63,483 nt of DNA from a virus. The translations under genes were made by a program, and so were the position numbers. Location: positions 1-63,483 of IMG/VR virus record IMGVR_UViG_3300034013_000310, one strand, 5' to 3'. The notes beneath the pieces are model-generated. The model did not search any database, was not told the origin of the DNA, and was given only the letters and a program-made list of their open reading frames with translations. Below, in pieces: positions 49,714 to 58,300 of the stretch (position 1 is its first letter; every line of letters begins with the position of its first letter).

Positions 49714-50045
49714 CAAAAGAACAAAGAATCCACGTTGGTATGGTGAATTCATTCAATATTATAACCGGTAAAGCTAATATCGATCAGATTATCGACGCTG
49801 GCATCGCTGTATTCGCGCATGAACCAAACTCAGATATAGGAAAGAAGAACATTGAGTTTATGATTTACTATTTCAGAGAGCAGGAAATGTACGAGGAATG
49901 TTCAGAGCTTTCTAAATTCGTAGAAGAAACCTTCAACGAAGATGGAACTTACAAAGAGAATTTCTGCGAATGCGAGAGGCCAAAGATTGTAGAGTACACT
50001 AAAAGAGTAAAGTGTGGAACATGCAACATGAGGATAAAAGTATAA
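49710..50045 (+). CDS. Hypothetical protein with C-terminal Cys cluster, 111 aa
   Basis: MTKEQRIHVGMVNSFNIITG, an acidic helical middle, then FCECERPKIVEYTKRVKCGT ending CNMRIKV: four Cys that could bind zinc. It overlaps the helicase N-half start by 25 bp, so it is coupled to it. Confidence 0.6.
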   Translation: MTKEQRIHVGMVNSFNIITGKANIDQIIDAGIAVFAHEPNSDIGKKNIEFMIYYFREQEMYEECSELSKFVEETFNEDGTYKENFCECERPKIVEYTKRVKCGTCNMRIKV

Positions 50046-50839
50046 TAGAGATAACCCCTGGGTTTACTTACAAGAATATGTGGGATTACTGCGAGGCCTT
50101 AAAAGAAGTCATCGATATAGAGATAGAAGTTCAAGAAGGTCGCGGAAGAAACATCATCACAAAGCAGGTTTTTAAGCACAATATTCCGGATGAGGTTAGG
50201 CAGAGAATTTACAATAGCTGCGAGTATTATAAAGGACTTTTTAAACAATCTATGAATTCAGAATCAGGTATCCAATTTAGAGATTATCAAACAAGGATAA
50301 TCTATGAAGGCTCTAAGATTATTCAGCAGCATGGCTTCGTGTACTTGGCTATGGAGGTTAGAACCGGAAAGACACTGACTAGCCTTGGAATCGCATCAAA
50401 GATTTCAAGCCACAAGGTTTTGTTTTTAACAAAAAAGAAGGCTATTAGTAGTATTCAGAGGGATTACGACCTACTTAACCCTATCTATCATTTAACAGTT
50501 ACTAACTACGAAAGTTTACACAAGGTAGAAGGATCTGATTGGGATTTGATAATTTGTGATGAAGCGCATTCCTGCTTTTTAGAAGATACTTTAATAGATG
50601 GTATAAAAATAAAAGACATAAAGTTGGGGAGTTTCCAAAAAAGTTTTAACTTTGCAAAAGGAATTTATGAATATAAAAAAGTATTAAATGTATTTAAAAA
50701 TCCTTTAACTGAAAATTTAATAAAAATAAAATGTAATGGAAAAGAAATTGTATGCACCGAAAGCCACAAAATTTTTACAAAAAGAGGATGGGTTAAAGCA
50801 GGAGAGCTGTTATCCACAGATGAACTGCAAGTTTTGTGA
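50021..50839 (+). CDS. SF2 helicase N-half fused to a split-intein N-fragment
   Basis: Residues 1-184 are the N-extein of a DEAH/SNF2-like helicase: FRDYQTRIIYEG (Q-motif region), VRTGKTLTSLG (Walker A) and ICDEAHS (motif II). Directly after Ser, at 50573, the intein starts: CFLEDTLIDG (block A), and CTESHKIFTKRGWVKAGEL is block B with the conserved T-x-x-H (here TESH). The frame then ends with TGA, so the N-fragment is 88 aa. Codon use becomes AT-rich at the junction. It should trans-splice with the product at 51401-52492. Confidence 0.85.
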   Translation: MQHEDKSIIEITPGFTYKNMWDYCEALKEVIDIEIEVQEGRGRNIITKQVFKHNIPDEVRQRIYNSCEYYKGLFKQSMNSESGIQFRDYQTRIIYEGSKIIQQHGFVYLAMEVRTGKTLTSLGIASKISSHKVLFLTKKKAISSIQRDYDLLNPIYHLTVTNYESLHKVEGSDWDLIICDEAHSCFLEDTLIDGIKIKDIKLGSFQKSFNFAKGIYEYKKVLNVFKNPLTENLIKIKCNGKEIVCTESHKIFTKRGWVKAGELLSTDELQVL

Positions 50840-51521
50840 TAAGCCTTTAACTGATTCTCAGATTTACGAATACTTAAGAGGAAAAACTAAAGGATGTTGT
50901 TCAAGATTTTGCGGTAGTCTATATTTTTATTATGAAAAAGCTATTAGCTTACCTAAGTATAAAATAAAAAATGGAAGAAAAAGAAAATTATTCAGTGGAG
51001 TCTGTACAGTTTGTAGTTCAGAATTTGAATCTACAGTAAAAGTTCAGAAAACTTGTAGTTCAAAATGTGCAGGAAATTTATCTTCTATAAGAATGACTGA
51101 AAAAAATCCAATGCTTAATAAAGAAGTGAGAGATAAGGTTTCAGAAACATTAAAAAGAATTGGTCATAAACCAATTAAGCAAGGAGGGAATGGAAGGGGA
51201 AATACAACGGAACAGCAGTTTCTATATAATGAATTGTTAAAAATTAATAAGTCATTTGTTTGTGAGTACATATTTAAAACAAAAGATTTCAATGAAGAAA
51301 AAATATATCCAAATCATTACAAAATAGATATAGCTTCAGAAGAATTAATGATAGCAATAGAAGTAGATGGAAGAAGTCATAACAGTTTAAAAGTAAAAGA
51401 ATGCGACAAGAAAAAAACAGACCTATTAATTTCGCAAGGGTGGAAAGTATTGAGGTTATCAAACTCACAGATACAGAAAGAATTAGAGAGCTGTGTCCAA
51501 GCGGTTATGTTTATGATTTAG
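50820..51521 (+). CDS. Free-standing Vsr/DUF559-like homing endonuclease between intein halves, 233 aa
   Basis: ATG 50820 gives MNCKFCDKPLTDSQIYEYLR. Two Cys-pair zinc modules (CKFC...CCSRFC; CTVC...CSSKC) precede a NUMOD3-like stretch (NPMLNKEVRDKVSETLKRIG). The C-terminal nuclease shows TTEQQF, YPNHYKIDIA, IAIEVDGRSH and KKKTDLLISQGWKVLRL, the Vsr/DUF559 (EDxHD) pattern. It lies in a different frame from both helicase halves and overlaps the start of the C-half. This arrangement is known as a fractured gene (split intein plus endonuclease). Confidence 0.82.
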   Translation: MNCKFCDKPLTDSQIYEYLRGKTKGCCSRFCGSLYFYYEKAISLPKYKIKNGRKRKLFSGVCTVCSSEFESTVKVQKTCSSKCAGNLSSIRMTEKNPMLNKEVRDKVSETLKRIGHKPIKQGGNGRGNTTEQQFLYNELLKINKSFVCEYIFKTKDFNEEKIYPNHYKIDIASEELMIAIEVDGRSHNSLKVKECDKKKTDLLISQGWKVLRLSNSQIQKELESCVQAVMFMI

Positions 51522-52492
51522 AAATAGAAGATAATCATAACTACTTAGCAGAAAATATATTAGTTCATAACTGCGGCGCATTCCCTAAGCCAAGTAATAG
51601 AGCTGTTCAAATAAAAGACTTGATAGCCAAGACTAAGGCTAAAGTGATATTGCTTTCAGGAACGCCTACTCCGGAGTCATACTCTCAAATGTATCACCAG
51701 GTTTATGGTATACCGAACAGCCCTTTCCGAGAGTTTAAAACTTTCTACAGATTTTGTGATAAATTTGTAAATGTAAAAACCAAGATAATCAACAGTTTAA
51801 AAATGAACGACTACTCTGATGGTATGTATACCATACTTGAAGAGATGGCTCCATTCACAATAAACTATACTCAAGAAGAGGCTGGCTTTATTGCTAAAAC
51901 CACTGAGGAGATTATGGAGGTTCCGCTGAAAGATTCAACCTACAAGCTTATATCTAAACTGAAGAGAGATTTAGTTGTTGAAGGCAAAGAAGAAGTGATA
52001 CTTGCTGATACACCGGTAAAGTTGATGAGTAAAGTTCATCAGCTTTTTTCCGGAACCATAAAGTTCGAGAGTGGCAAATCAATGGTATTGGATACTTCAA
52101 AGGCTGAGTTTATAAAAGAGACTTTCATGGGTTGTCAGATAGGGATATTCTACAAGTTCAAAGAAGAGCTAGAAGCATTGAAGCAGGTATTTGAAGATGA
52201 ACTTACTACAGATTTGGATGAGTTCAACTCGACTTATAAGAATATAGCCTTACAGATAGTGTCGGGCCGGGAGGGTATATCATTGAAGAAGGCTGACTAC
52301 TTAGTCTATTATAACATTGACTTTAGCGCAACAAGTTATTGGCAGTCTAAAGATAGGATGACCACCAAAGATAGACTCGAGAATCAAATATTTTGGATTT
52401 TCTCCAAAGGAGGTATCGAGCATGAGATTTACAAAGCAGTAACAAAAAAGAAAGACTATACGCTTTCTCACTTTAAAAAAGATTTTTTATGA
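51401..52492 (+). CDS. Split-intein C-fragment fused to SF2 helicase C-half
   Basis: Up to 57 residues of intein C-fragment: GYVYDLEIEDNHNYLAENIL (block F) and VHN followed by Cys at the splice junction (51571/51572, block G). The C-extein (306 aa) resumes the helicase with CGAFPKPSNRAVQIKDL, VILLSGTPTP (motif III) and YWQSKDRMTTKDR (motif VI region). ATG 51401 lies within the endonuclease gene; a GTG at 51440 would give a more usual length (44 aa). The joined helicase would be about 490 aa. Confidence 0.85.
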   Translation: MRQEKNRPINFARVESIEVIKLTDTERIRELCPSGYVYDLEIEDNHNYLAENILVHNCGAFPKPSNRAVQIKDLIAKTKAKVILLSGTPTPESYSQMYHQVYGIPNSPFREFKTFYRFCDKFVNVKTKIINSLKMNDYSDGMYTILEEMAPFTINYTQEEAGFIAKTTEEIMEVPLKDSTYKLISKLKRDLVVEGKEEVILADTPVKLMSKVHQLFSGTIKFESGKSMVLDTSKAEFIKETFMGCQIGIFYKFKEELEALKQVFEDELTTDLDEFNSTYKNIALQIVSGREGISLKKADYLVYYNIDFSATSYWQSKDRMTTKDRLENQIFWIFSKGGIEHEIYKAVTKKKDYTLSHFKKDFL

Positions 52493-52710
52493 CACTAAAA
52501 GACAAGTTTGCAAAAGCCACAAATAAAGGCAGTTATTATGTTATCCCGATTATAGAGGATGCTGAGATAATAGAGAAGATTGCTGATGAGTTCGCTATCG
52601 TGTTTGCTAAGTGGCTTAGAGAGAATGATATCCCTGAGAATGCGGAGAAGTATTTTGGTTATTCAGATTCAGATATGTTAGAAGAATTTAAAAAAGAAAA
52701 AGGATTATGA
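52489..52710 (+). CDS. MTLxEKF-family small protein, 73 aa
   Basis: Starts MTLKDKFAKATNKGSYYVIP; FAIVFAKWLREN and EFKKEKGL are shared with the next gene and with 49342-49536. Overlaps the helicase end by 4 bp. Confidence 0.6.
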   Translation: MTLKDKFAKATNKGSYYVIPIIEDAEIIEKIADEFAIVFAKWLRENDIPENAEKYFGYSDSDMLEEFKKEKGL

Positions 52711-52895
52711 CACTAAAAGAAAAGTTTTCACTAATATTAATGGAATTTTGGTCAAGTGATTGGGAAAGTAAATGCGAACAAGAAGCAGAAGATTTTGCTA
52801 TTGGTTTTGCAGAGTGGCTTATTAAAAGAGAAACAAAATATTTTGAATCACTTAAAGAACTATTAGAAATCTATAAACAAGAGAAAGGATTATGA
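52707..52895 (+). CDS. MTLxEKF-family small protein, 62 aa
   Basis: Starts MTLKEKFSLILMEFWSSDWE; FAIGFAEWLIKRE and IYKQEKGL match its neighbour, so it arose by tandem duplication. Overlaps on both sides by 4 bp. Function unknown. Confidence 0.6.
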   Translation: MTLKEKFSLILMEFWSSDWESKCEQEAEDFAIGFAEWLIKRETKYFESLKELLEIYKQEKGL

Positions 52896-53236
52896 AAACA
52901 GTTCAAGAAATAAATGTAGCGATCAGTGATAATGTTGCTCTTATGAAGAGAGATGGGACGCTGCATAGAACATATAAGCTTCTTGCGAAGAAAAATAAAT
53001 TTCTTCAAGAGATAATTATGTACCTTGAGACCAATCCAAAGCTTGAGTTTTTGCAGTCTGAAAGGGATAGGTTATCTAAGCTTATATCCTCTAAAGAAGA
53101 GCAGTATGATTATTGGTCAAGAAATATTTGCGATAAGTCATTGGAAGTGAAGAAAAGAAAAAGTACTTTTGATAGAGAATTGGGAATCACCAATTTAAAG
53201 AGACAACTCAAAACCATTAAATTCATATTGACATGA
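52892..53236 (+). CDS. Coiled-coil hypothetical protein, 114 aa
   Basis: Helical throughout (LHRTYKLLAKKNKFLQEIIM, LSKLISSKEEQYDYWS, LEVKKRKSTFDRELGI). Basic. No family recognised; overlaps neighbours by 4 bp. Confidence 0.55.
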   Translation: MKTVQEINVAISDNVALMKRDGTLHRTYKLLAKKNKFLQEIIMYLETNPKLEFLQSERDRLSKLISSKEEQYDYWSRNICDKSLEVKKRKSTFDRELGITNLKRQLKTIKFILT

Positions 53237-53517
53237 GAAACAAGTTAGCCGGCAAGCACCCTTCTTACGATAAGTTGGGTATGTCAGAGGAAAGAAAAAA
53301 GAAAAAGCTTGAGTACGACAAGAAGTATCAGGCTACAGAGAAGCGTAAAAAGTACAGAGCCGAACTCAATAAGGCTAATCGAGATGCCGGAACATACGGT
53401 AAAATGACAGATATAGGTAAAGATCGTAGTCATAAAAAAGATGGTTCAATGACTTTAGAAGATAAAAGTAAAAATCGTAGCAGAAACGGACAAAATAAAA
53501 AAAGCACAAAGAAATGA
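53233..53517 (+). CDS. Highly basic hypothetical protein, 94 aa
   Basis: Lys/Arg-rich with Tyr (EERKKKKLEYDKKYQATEKR ... ANRDAGTYGKM) and a polar C-terminus. May bind nucleic acid; the resemblance to phage proteins with K-K-Y-x-x-T-E-K-R-K-K-Y-R repeats is noted. Overlaps neighbours by 4 bp. Confidence 0.55.
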   Translation: MRNKLAGKHPSYDKLGMSEERKKKKLEYDKKYQATEKRKKYRAELNKANRDAGTYGKMTDIGKDRSHKKDGSMTLEDKSKNRSRNGQNKKSTKK

Positions 53518-53846
53518 TAAAGTGTATCTGTGTAGATGATAGAGAAAAACCAAGTCGTATACCTCAAGAAAAGTGGGTTAAAAAAGGTCAGGAGTACACT
53601 CTTGCCTTCAGTATGACTGTACATCCTCAAAAGAAATTAGCGTTTCAACTTCAAGAAATCGACCTTGATGAGAGCTGTAGTCCATATACTTGGTTTCTTG
53701 CCAGCCGATTCTCTTTCAGAGAAGAAGACTTGCCGGCGCTAATAGAGTTTATTCAAGACTGTAACAAGATCACTTTCTCAATTAACGAGTTAATGAATGT
53801 GACTAAAGTAAATGAAAGAGAGCCAAATACAAGCCAAAAAAATTAA
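53514..53846 (+). CDS. Hypothetical protein, 110 aa
   Basis: Beta-rich start IKCICVDDREKPSRIPQEKW, then WVKKGQEYTL, CSPYTWFLASRFSF and a helical end. This matches a small phage pattern (K-x-x-x-K-G-x-x-Y-T-L). It overlaps the truncated head of the VRR-NUC gene by 35 bp, which is how the original VRR-NUC start was coupled. Confidence 0.6.
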   Translation: MIKCICVDDREKPSRIPQEKWVKKGQEYTLAFSMTVHPQKKLAFQLQEIDLDESCSPYTWFLASRFSFREEDLPALIEFIQDCNKITFSINELMNVTKVNEREPNTSQKN

Positions 53847-53964
53847 AGAGCTGGAATCTCAGGGGTATTACGTTGTAAAGCTTGTAAAGACTTTATTTTT
53901 TAATTTATTTTTAATACATTTGTATTTGCAATCTCTCACTTGCAAAGAAAAATATTTAGTCTAA
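53812..53964 (+). pseudogene. Orphaned 5' end of the VRR-NUC gene
   Basis: The first 27 codons (MKESQIQAKKIKELESQGYY, VVKLVKT) match 20 of 27 residues of the intact gene at 54554. After that, AT-rich unrelated codons (LFFNLFLIHLYL...) lead to a stop. This is the native start of the VRR-NUC gene, cut off by the insertion of the HNH element. Confidence 0.75.
53915..53922 (+). promoter_or_regulatory. TAnnTTTG promoter element of the HNH insert
   Basis: TACATTTG inside the inserted DNA, 105 bp before the HNH start, giving a transcript whose leader contains the pseudoknot. No clear -33 TTG. Confidence 0.45.
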
Positions 53965-54014
53965 TGACTAACGACAAAACCTAATAGTGTGTGAGAGCCT
54001 ATTAGGTTTTTGTC
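53933..54014 (+). ncRNA. Predicted pseudoknot in the HNH leader
   Basis: Helix 1: TTAGTC-TAAT-GACTAA (53956-53971). Helix 2: GACAAAACCTAATAG (53973-53987) with CTATTAGGTTTTTGTC (53999-54014), 15 bp with one bulged T. The loop of helix 2 contains GTGAGAG (53991-53997), which is the exact complement of CTCTCAC at 53933-53939. The 3' arm also looks like a terminator. It ends 13 nt before the HNH ATG, so it may control read-through or translation. Confidence 0.6.
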
Positions 54015-54027
54015 ATTTTATAATACT

Positions 54028-54567
54028 ATGGAAATTTGGAGGTCTATTGATAATTACGAAGGTTATGAAATAAGTAATTTAGGGAATATTAAAAGTTTGA
54101 GTAAAAAAATAAAATGCAAAAATGGTTTTAGAATTACAAAAGAAAAAATACTAAAATTAAAAAAAACAAAAGGAGGATATTTATCTTTACAGTTAAAAAA
54201 TAAAGGAAAACACTTTTTAGTTCACAGGCTTGTTGCTTTAGCTTTTATTCAAAACCCTGATAATAAACCACAAATAAATCATATCAACGGAATAAAAGAT
54301 GATAATAGAGTTGATAATTTAGAATGGTGTAATCAGTCGGAGAATCAAATTCACGCTTATAAAAATAGGCTGCAAATGCCAAGTGCGCATAAAAGAGCTT
54401 TTGGAGAGAATCAAGGATGTTCAAAGCTAAAAGAAAAAGATGTTTATTTTATTTTAAAGAACTATAAAAAAGGAAGAGGTATAGAATTTGCTAAAATTTT
54501 CAATGTTTCACAAACCACAATTTTAAATATTGTTAATAAAAAAATTTGGACTCATGTTAGAATCTAA
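54028..54567 (+). CDS. NUMOD4-HNH homing endonuclease, 179 aa
   Basis: ATG 54028 gives MEIWRSIDNYEGYEISNLGN (NUMOD4), then a HNH core: VHRLVALAFI, INHINGIKDDNRVDNLEW (His, Asn and His/Asn of HNH). A C-terminal HTH follows (FAKIFNVSQTTILNIVNKK). Strongly AT-rich compared with its neighbours. The last 14 bp overlap the start of the rebuilt VRR-NUC gene. Selfish element inserted in the nuclease gene. Confidence 0.88.
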   Translation: MEIWRSIDNYEGYEISNLGNIKSLSKKIKCKNGFRITKEKILKLKKTKGGYLSLQLKNKGKHFLVHRLVALAFIQNPDNKPQINHINGIKDDNRVDNLEWCNQSENQIHAYKNRLQMPSAHKRAFGENQGCSKLKEKDVYFILKNYKKGRGIEFAKIFNVSQTTILNIVNKKIWTHVRI

Positions 54568-54796
54568 AATACAAAGAAAAAAAATAAAAGAACTTGAAAG
54601 TAAGGGTTATTATGTAATAAAACTTATTACTACAAATCGACCTGGCGTCCCTGATATTTTAGCTATACCTCCCGGCTCGGACATTCTAATGATAGAAGTT
54701 AAAGGGCCAAGCGGAAAGACATCACCATTGCAGGATTTTAGAATAAAAGAGCTGCGAGACCACGGAATAAACGTTGAAGTATATAAACCACTCTAA
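54554..54796 (+). CDS. VRR-NUC family nuclease with recoded N-terminus, 80 aa
   Basis: A minimal VRR-NUC (PD-(D/E)XK) nuclease: RKKIKELESKGYYVIKL, RPGVPDILAI (catalytic Asp), MIEVKGPSGKTSPLQ (E-x-K and conserved Gln), then HGINVEVYKPL. The first 27 codons duplicate the orphaned copy at 53812 but with 11 synonymous changes among 20 identical residues; from about 54640 onward base use returns to that of the phage. Probably a junction or flap nuclease for replication. Confidence 0.85.
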   Translation: MLESKIQRKKIKELESKGYYVIKLITTNRPGVPDILAIPPGSDILMIEVKGPSGKTSPLQDFRIKELRDHGINVEVYKPL

Positions 54797-54990
54797 TGAA
54801 TCCGTTATCAGAAAGCGAGAATGAAAGAGCAAGCAGAATAGCTCGAAGAATAGATGAGTACCATTCTCTTCTTTCTAATATCTACGAGAATATCGTGGAC
54901 AGAGATGTTAAGCTTGTCAAGAAAGACGTTCAGTTTTTGATGATGGAGTTAAGATGTGTATTAAAATCAATAGAAGAGGATGATTTTTGA
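54796..54990 (+). CDS. Hypothetical protein, 64 aa
   Basis: Helical protein (MNPLSESENERASRIARRID, LKSIEEDDF). Overlaps both neighbours (1 and 11 bp). No family recognised. Confidence 0.55.
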   Translation: MNPLSESENERASRIARRIDEYHSLLSNIYENIVDRDVKLVKKDVQFLMMELRCVLKSIEEDDF

Positions 54991-55375
54991 TAAAGATGTC
55001 GCGATAAAAGAAAAAGCGATGAACACCTTCGTGAATACTTTTGGAGGATCATTTAAAAAATTAGATCCTCTTGATGTGGACTATAAAATATTCAACAAAG
55101 ACAATGCGTTAATCGCTTATGCTGTTGTTGTTCCGGTTCCAAGAATGATAAAAGACTCGTATCCTATACCGGTGGAAGCCAAGAAAGCTGTAAAGCTTAT
55201 TGATAAAAGATTGGCGCCGGTGATTATATGGGCTTGTGAGAATGGAATAATCTACGGAAAAGCCAACAAAATAAGAGGAGATGTCAAGTGGAGTAAAATT
55301 ACCACTAACGACACCTCCGAACTTATTATCTACTATGACAAGCAGAAAGAATTGAAGTATGTAAGATACTCTTGA
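54980..55375 (+). CDS. Hypothetical alpha/beta protein, 131 aa
   Basis: MIFDKDVAIKEKAMNTFVNT; then LDPLDVDYKIFNKDNALIAY, a D-Y-x-x-...-Y-A-x-V-x-V pattern that could be a PD-(D/E)XK-like core but without a clear E-x-K; then LAPVIIWACENGIIYGKANK. Last rightward gene; its stop abuts the stop of the convergent giant gene, with no terminator visible. Confidence 0.55.
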   Translation: MIFDKDVAIKEKAMNTFVNTFGGSFKKLDPLDVDYKIFNKDNALIAYAVVVPVPRMIKDSYPIPVEAKKAVKLIDKRLAPVIIWACENGIIYGKANKIRGDVKWSKITTNDTSELIIYYDKQKELKYVRYS

Positions 55376-58300
55376 TTAGTCGGCTCCAAATTTGTATCTC
55401 TTTCTTTTAATCAAAGGAATTCTTTTAATTTTTCCATCTCCAGAGTCATAATTAAATTCCTCTTCCTCAGCCTTAGTCTCTTTATCTTTGATAATCTTTT
55501 GTACTTTCTTTTCATCTTTCGTTAAGTCATCCCACTCAGATCCCGGCCCAAAATTCTTTTTCCATAACTTTGGATTGTATTTCTTTAAATCAGTTACATT
55601 ATCGTATGTAACATCTTTTTCCTCGTCATAAAGAAGCTCTTTCTTCATTTCATTTAACTTACTCTTCTCTTCTTTGTAATCTTCAGGATTTTCCATCTTT
55701 TCAATCAATTTAGAAGCGGCTTCTTTAGTTTGTTCAGAATAATTTCCTTCTACAACTTCTTGTAAGTCTTCTATCTTAGACTGCATCTTCTGTTTTTCCT
55801 CACTTGAAATTCCTTTCTTTTTAGCTACTTTTACAGAGTTCCTAGTAAATGAAGCTACTTCAGATGGTAGCAATCCAAAACCAGTTAATATTGATGGCCC
55901 TATTAATGCTCCTAATTTTTCTCTTTTTTCTTCAGGAATCTCCCTTACATTGTCGTATTGGTCTTTATATGTTCCAGTAGCATACATATCTACTAACTCT
56001 GCAACTTCTTTTGCTCTTGTTCCGGTTATACCAAACATACCTAATTGTTGAAAGAAATCTTGACCTTTAGGGCTATATAATGAAACCTTGTCTTTTTCAG
56101 ACAACCCCATCATATCTTGTGCAAATTCTAAGCTATTTGCTGAACCCCATTGTACGAGTTTATCTGCAACCGGTATAGGAGACAACACGTCTGTAACTGC
56201 TCCTGTTACATTACCCTTAACAATTGCGTCTCTTCTTTTCTTTCTCTCTTCTTCATCATCTTCTCCCATGTAAGATAATGCCATTGAGGAAATGCCTAAT
56301 CCTATTCCGGCAGCTATAACCTTAAATACCGTGGCTTCAATAAGGAATCCTGAAAGTGATCTTATAGCAATCTTCCTATCTTCTTTTGTTGCAGAGTTCC
56401 AATAACCTAATGTTGTTAGGTCTGCCGCCAATCTTGAAGATTGGTTCATTCTAAAGCTAGCAAGAGGCATAAATATTTTAGTCAGTACTTGAGTTGACTT
56501 CTCTTTTGATGAGAATAACTTTCCGGCAAGGTCAGGATCAGATATATTTTGCTGTCTATCTACCATTCTTTGGGCATAGTTAGCAGCTTCTTTATTAACC
56601 TCATGGTCTTTGTAATTTATATCTTTATCATCTATTCCTTGTTCTCTAAGAGATTGTTCGTAATATGATTTCCAGGAAGCTCTAGCTATCGCAACATCAG
56701 GTTTAGCTAAAAACACATCCAAATAAGCCTTGTTTATTTTTTCAATATACTTTAATAGTTTTTCTCCTTTTGAACTTGCTGCTTCGTCTATAAGCTTGTT
56801 TATGGAATCAATTTGGGCTTGAGACTCAACACCTCTGTTTGATATAGCGTAACCAGCTTTGTTTAACCATGCATTAAAGTCAGCATCAAATGGTGCTTTA
56901 ACATCTAAGTATCCACCGGTATTCAATAATGTGTTGAACATAACCGGAATGACTTGCTTTATTGGCTGTAAAGGGCCGGCAAGAACCTGAGAGGCTCCAA
57001 ATGATGATATTCTATTTAAGGCATTAATAGCTTTTGATAATTCATCATCAGAGAAAGGACTTTTCTTTCTAGAATTTTGAACATAGGATTTTAATCTATT
57101 TCTAAATATTTGAGAATCATCTCCAAATATTTTCTCAAAACTCTTAGAGTCTATAAACGACTGAACTTGTCTGACAGATGCAGCGGTTTCAATATCCACT
57201 AATGCGTCATACATGGAGTTTGAATTATTCTTATCAAAAGACAAGTCAATATAAGCTGTAACATTACCTCTTCTGTTCGAAGGAAGTGTTGAAGATGGTT
57301 TTTTAGACATTAATACTCCTGTTTCTTTTTTATAAAGAACACCATCTGTGTTGTTTATAAATGCAGATTCCGAGTTTTCTAAATCCACATCACCTCTATC
57401 ATATTTTATCCTAGTGTATTTATCAGGAGTATAGTTTAAATCTCTTGACAATTCTTTGTTGTAAACATTTTTAGCTACATCAGATAGCTTGTCAAATTTA
57501 CTATCCCATTGGTCTACCCAAAATTTTACTGCTGAATTATTAACGGCATCTGTCTTAGATTGAACCTCTTGATAATTTTTAGAGTCTTTTAATATTTTGT
57601 CATAAATCTCTCTATAAACCTTAGCCTTTTCTTGTTCGGTTTTATTCCCTTCAGATAAAGCGTCTATAGATTGTTCTATAAGTCCTTTTCTTCTATTAAA
57701 TTCCTCTTGCATTTCTTGTTGAGTACCTACAATATTTCTTGTCATAAACGCATTCATTCCTCTCTCTATACTATTGAATAGAGTGTTGAATGCCTGACCA
57801 TTTGCTGTCTTTTTATAAAACTCATTAACATAATCATTGACTATGTTTGTTGCTTGTCTTTGTGCAAATGATTTTCTGTTTATGAGTTCTGAAATACCCA
57901 TTTTTTCCATCACATATCCGGCAGCATTGAATCCTTTGAATTTCTTTTCAAAAAGAATAGGAAGCGAAGTTGTTTGTTCTCCTAAAAATTTAGCAAAAGG
58001 TTTAGACCATAGTTTTCTAAGGTCTGTTTTTACTATTTTTTTATTAGACTCTACCTCTCTTGCATTTTGCTCTCCTTCGTATTCAGCTATTACCGCCTCC
58101 ATCTTTGCTGTAGATTTATTCACTAGGAAATTAACCAATGAATCAATAGCCGCTACAGAGTCTTTAATGTCCATTTTATTAGTATCCATCTTCATGAACT
58201 TCTGTATAATGGCTTTTTGCTCTCTTGTATACTCAGTATCTTCTCCGGTAAATAAATCCACTCCATCACTTATAGACTTTTTAATCATAGCCGAATAAGT

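Noticed and set aside
53892-54640. Group I intron carrying the HNH gene
   Set aside because: Joining the native head (ending KLVKT) to TNRPGVPD would restore the frame, but the downstream part repeats the whole head and is already a complete gene, and I see no P3/P7 core.
57837-58298. Rightward 153-aa reading frame within the giant gene
   Set aside because: Antisense shadow of a long coding frame; Ser/Phe/Leu-rich composition typical of the reverse complement of Lys/Glu-rich coding DNA.
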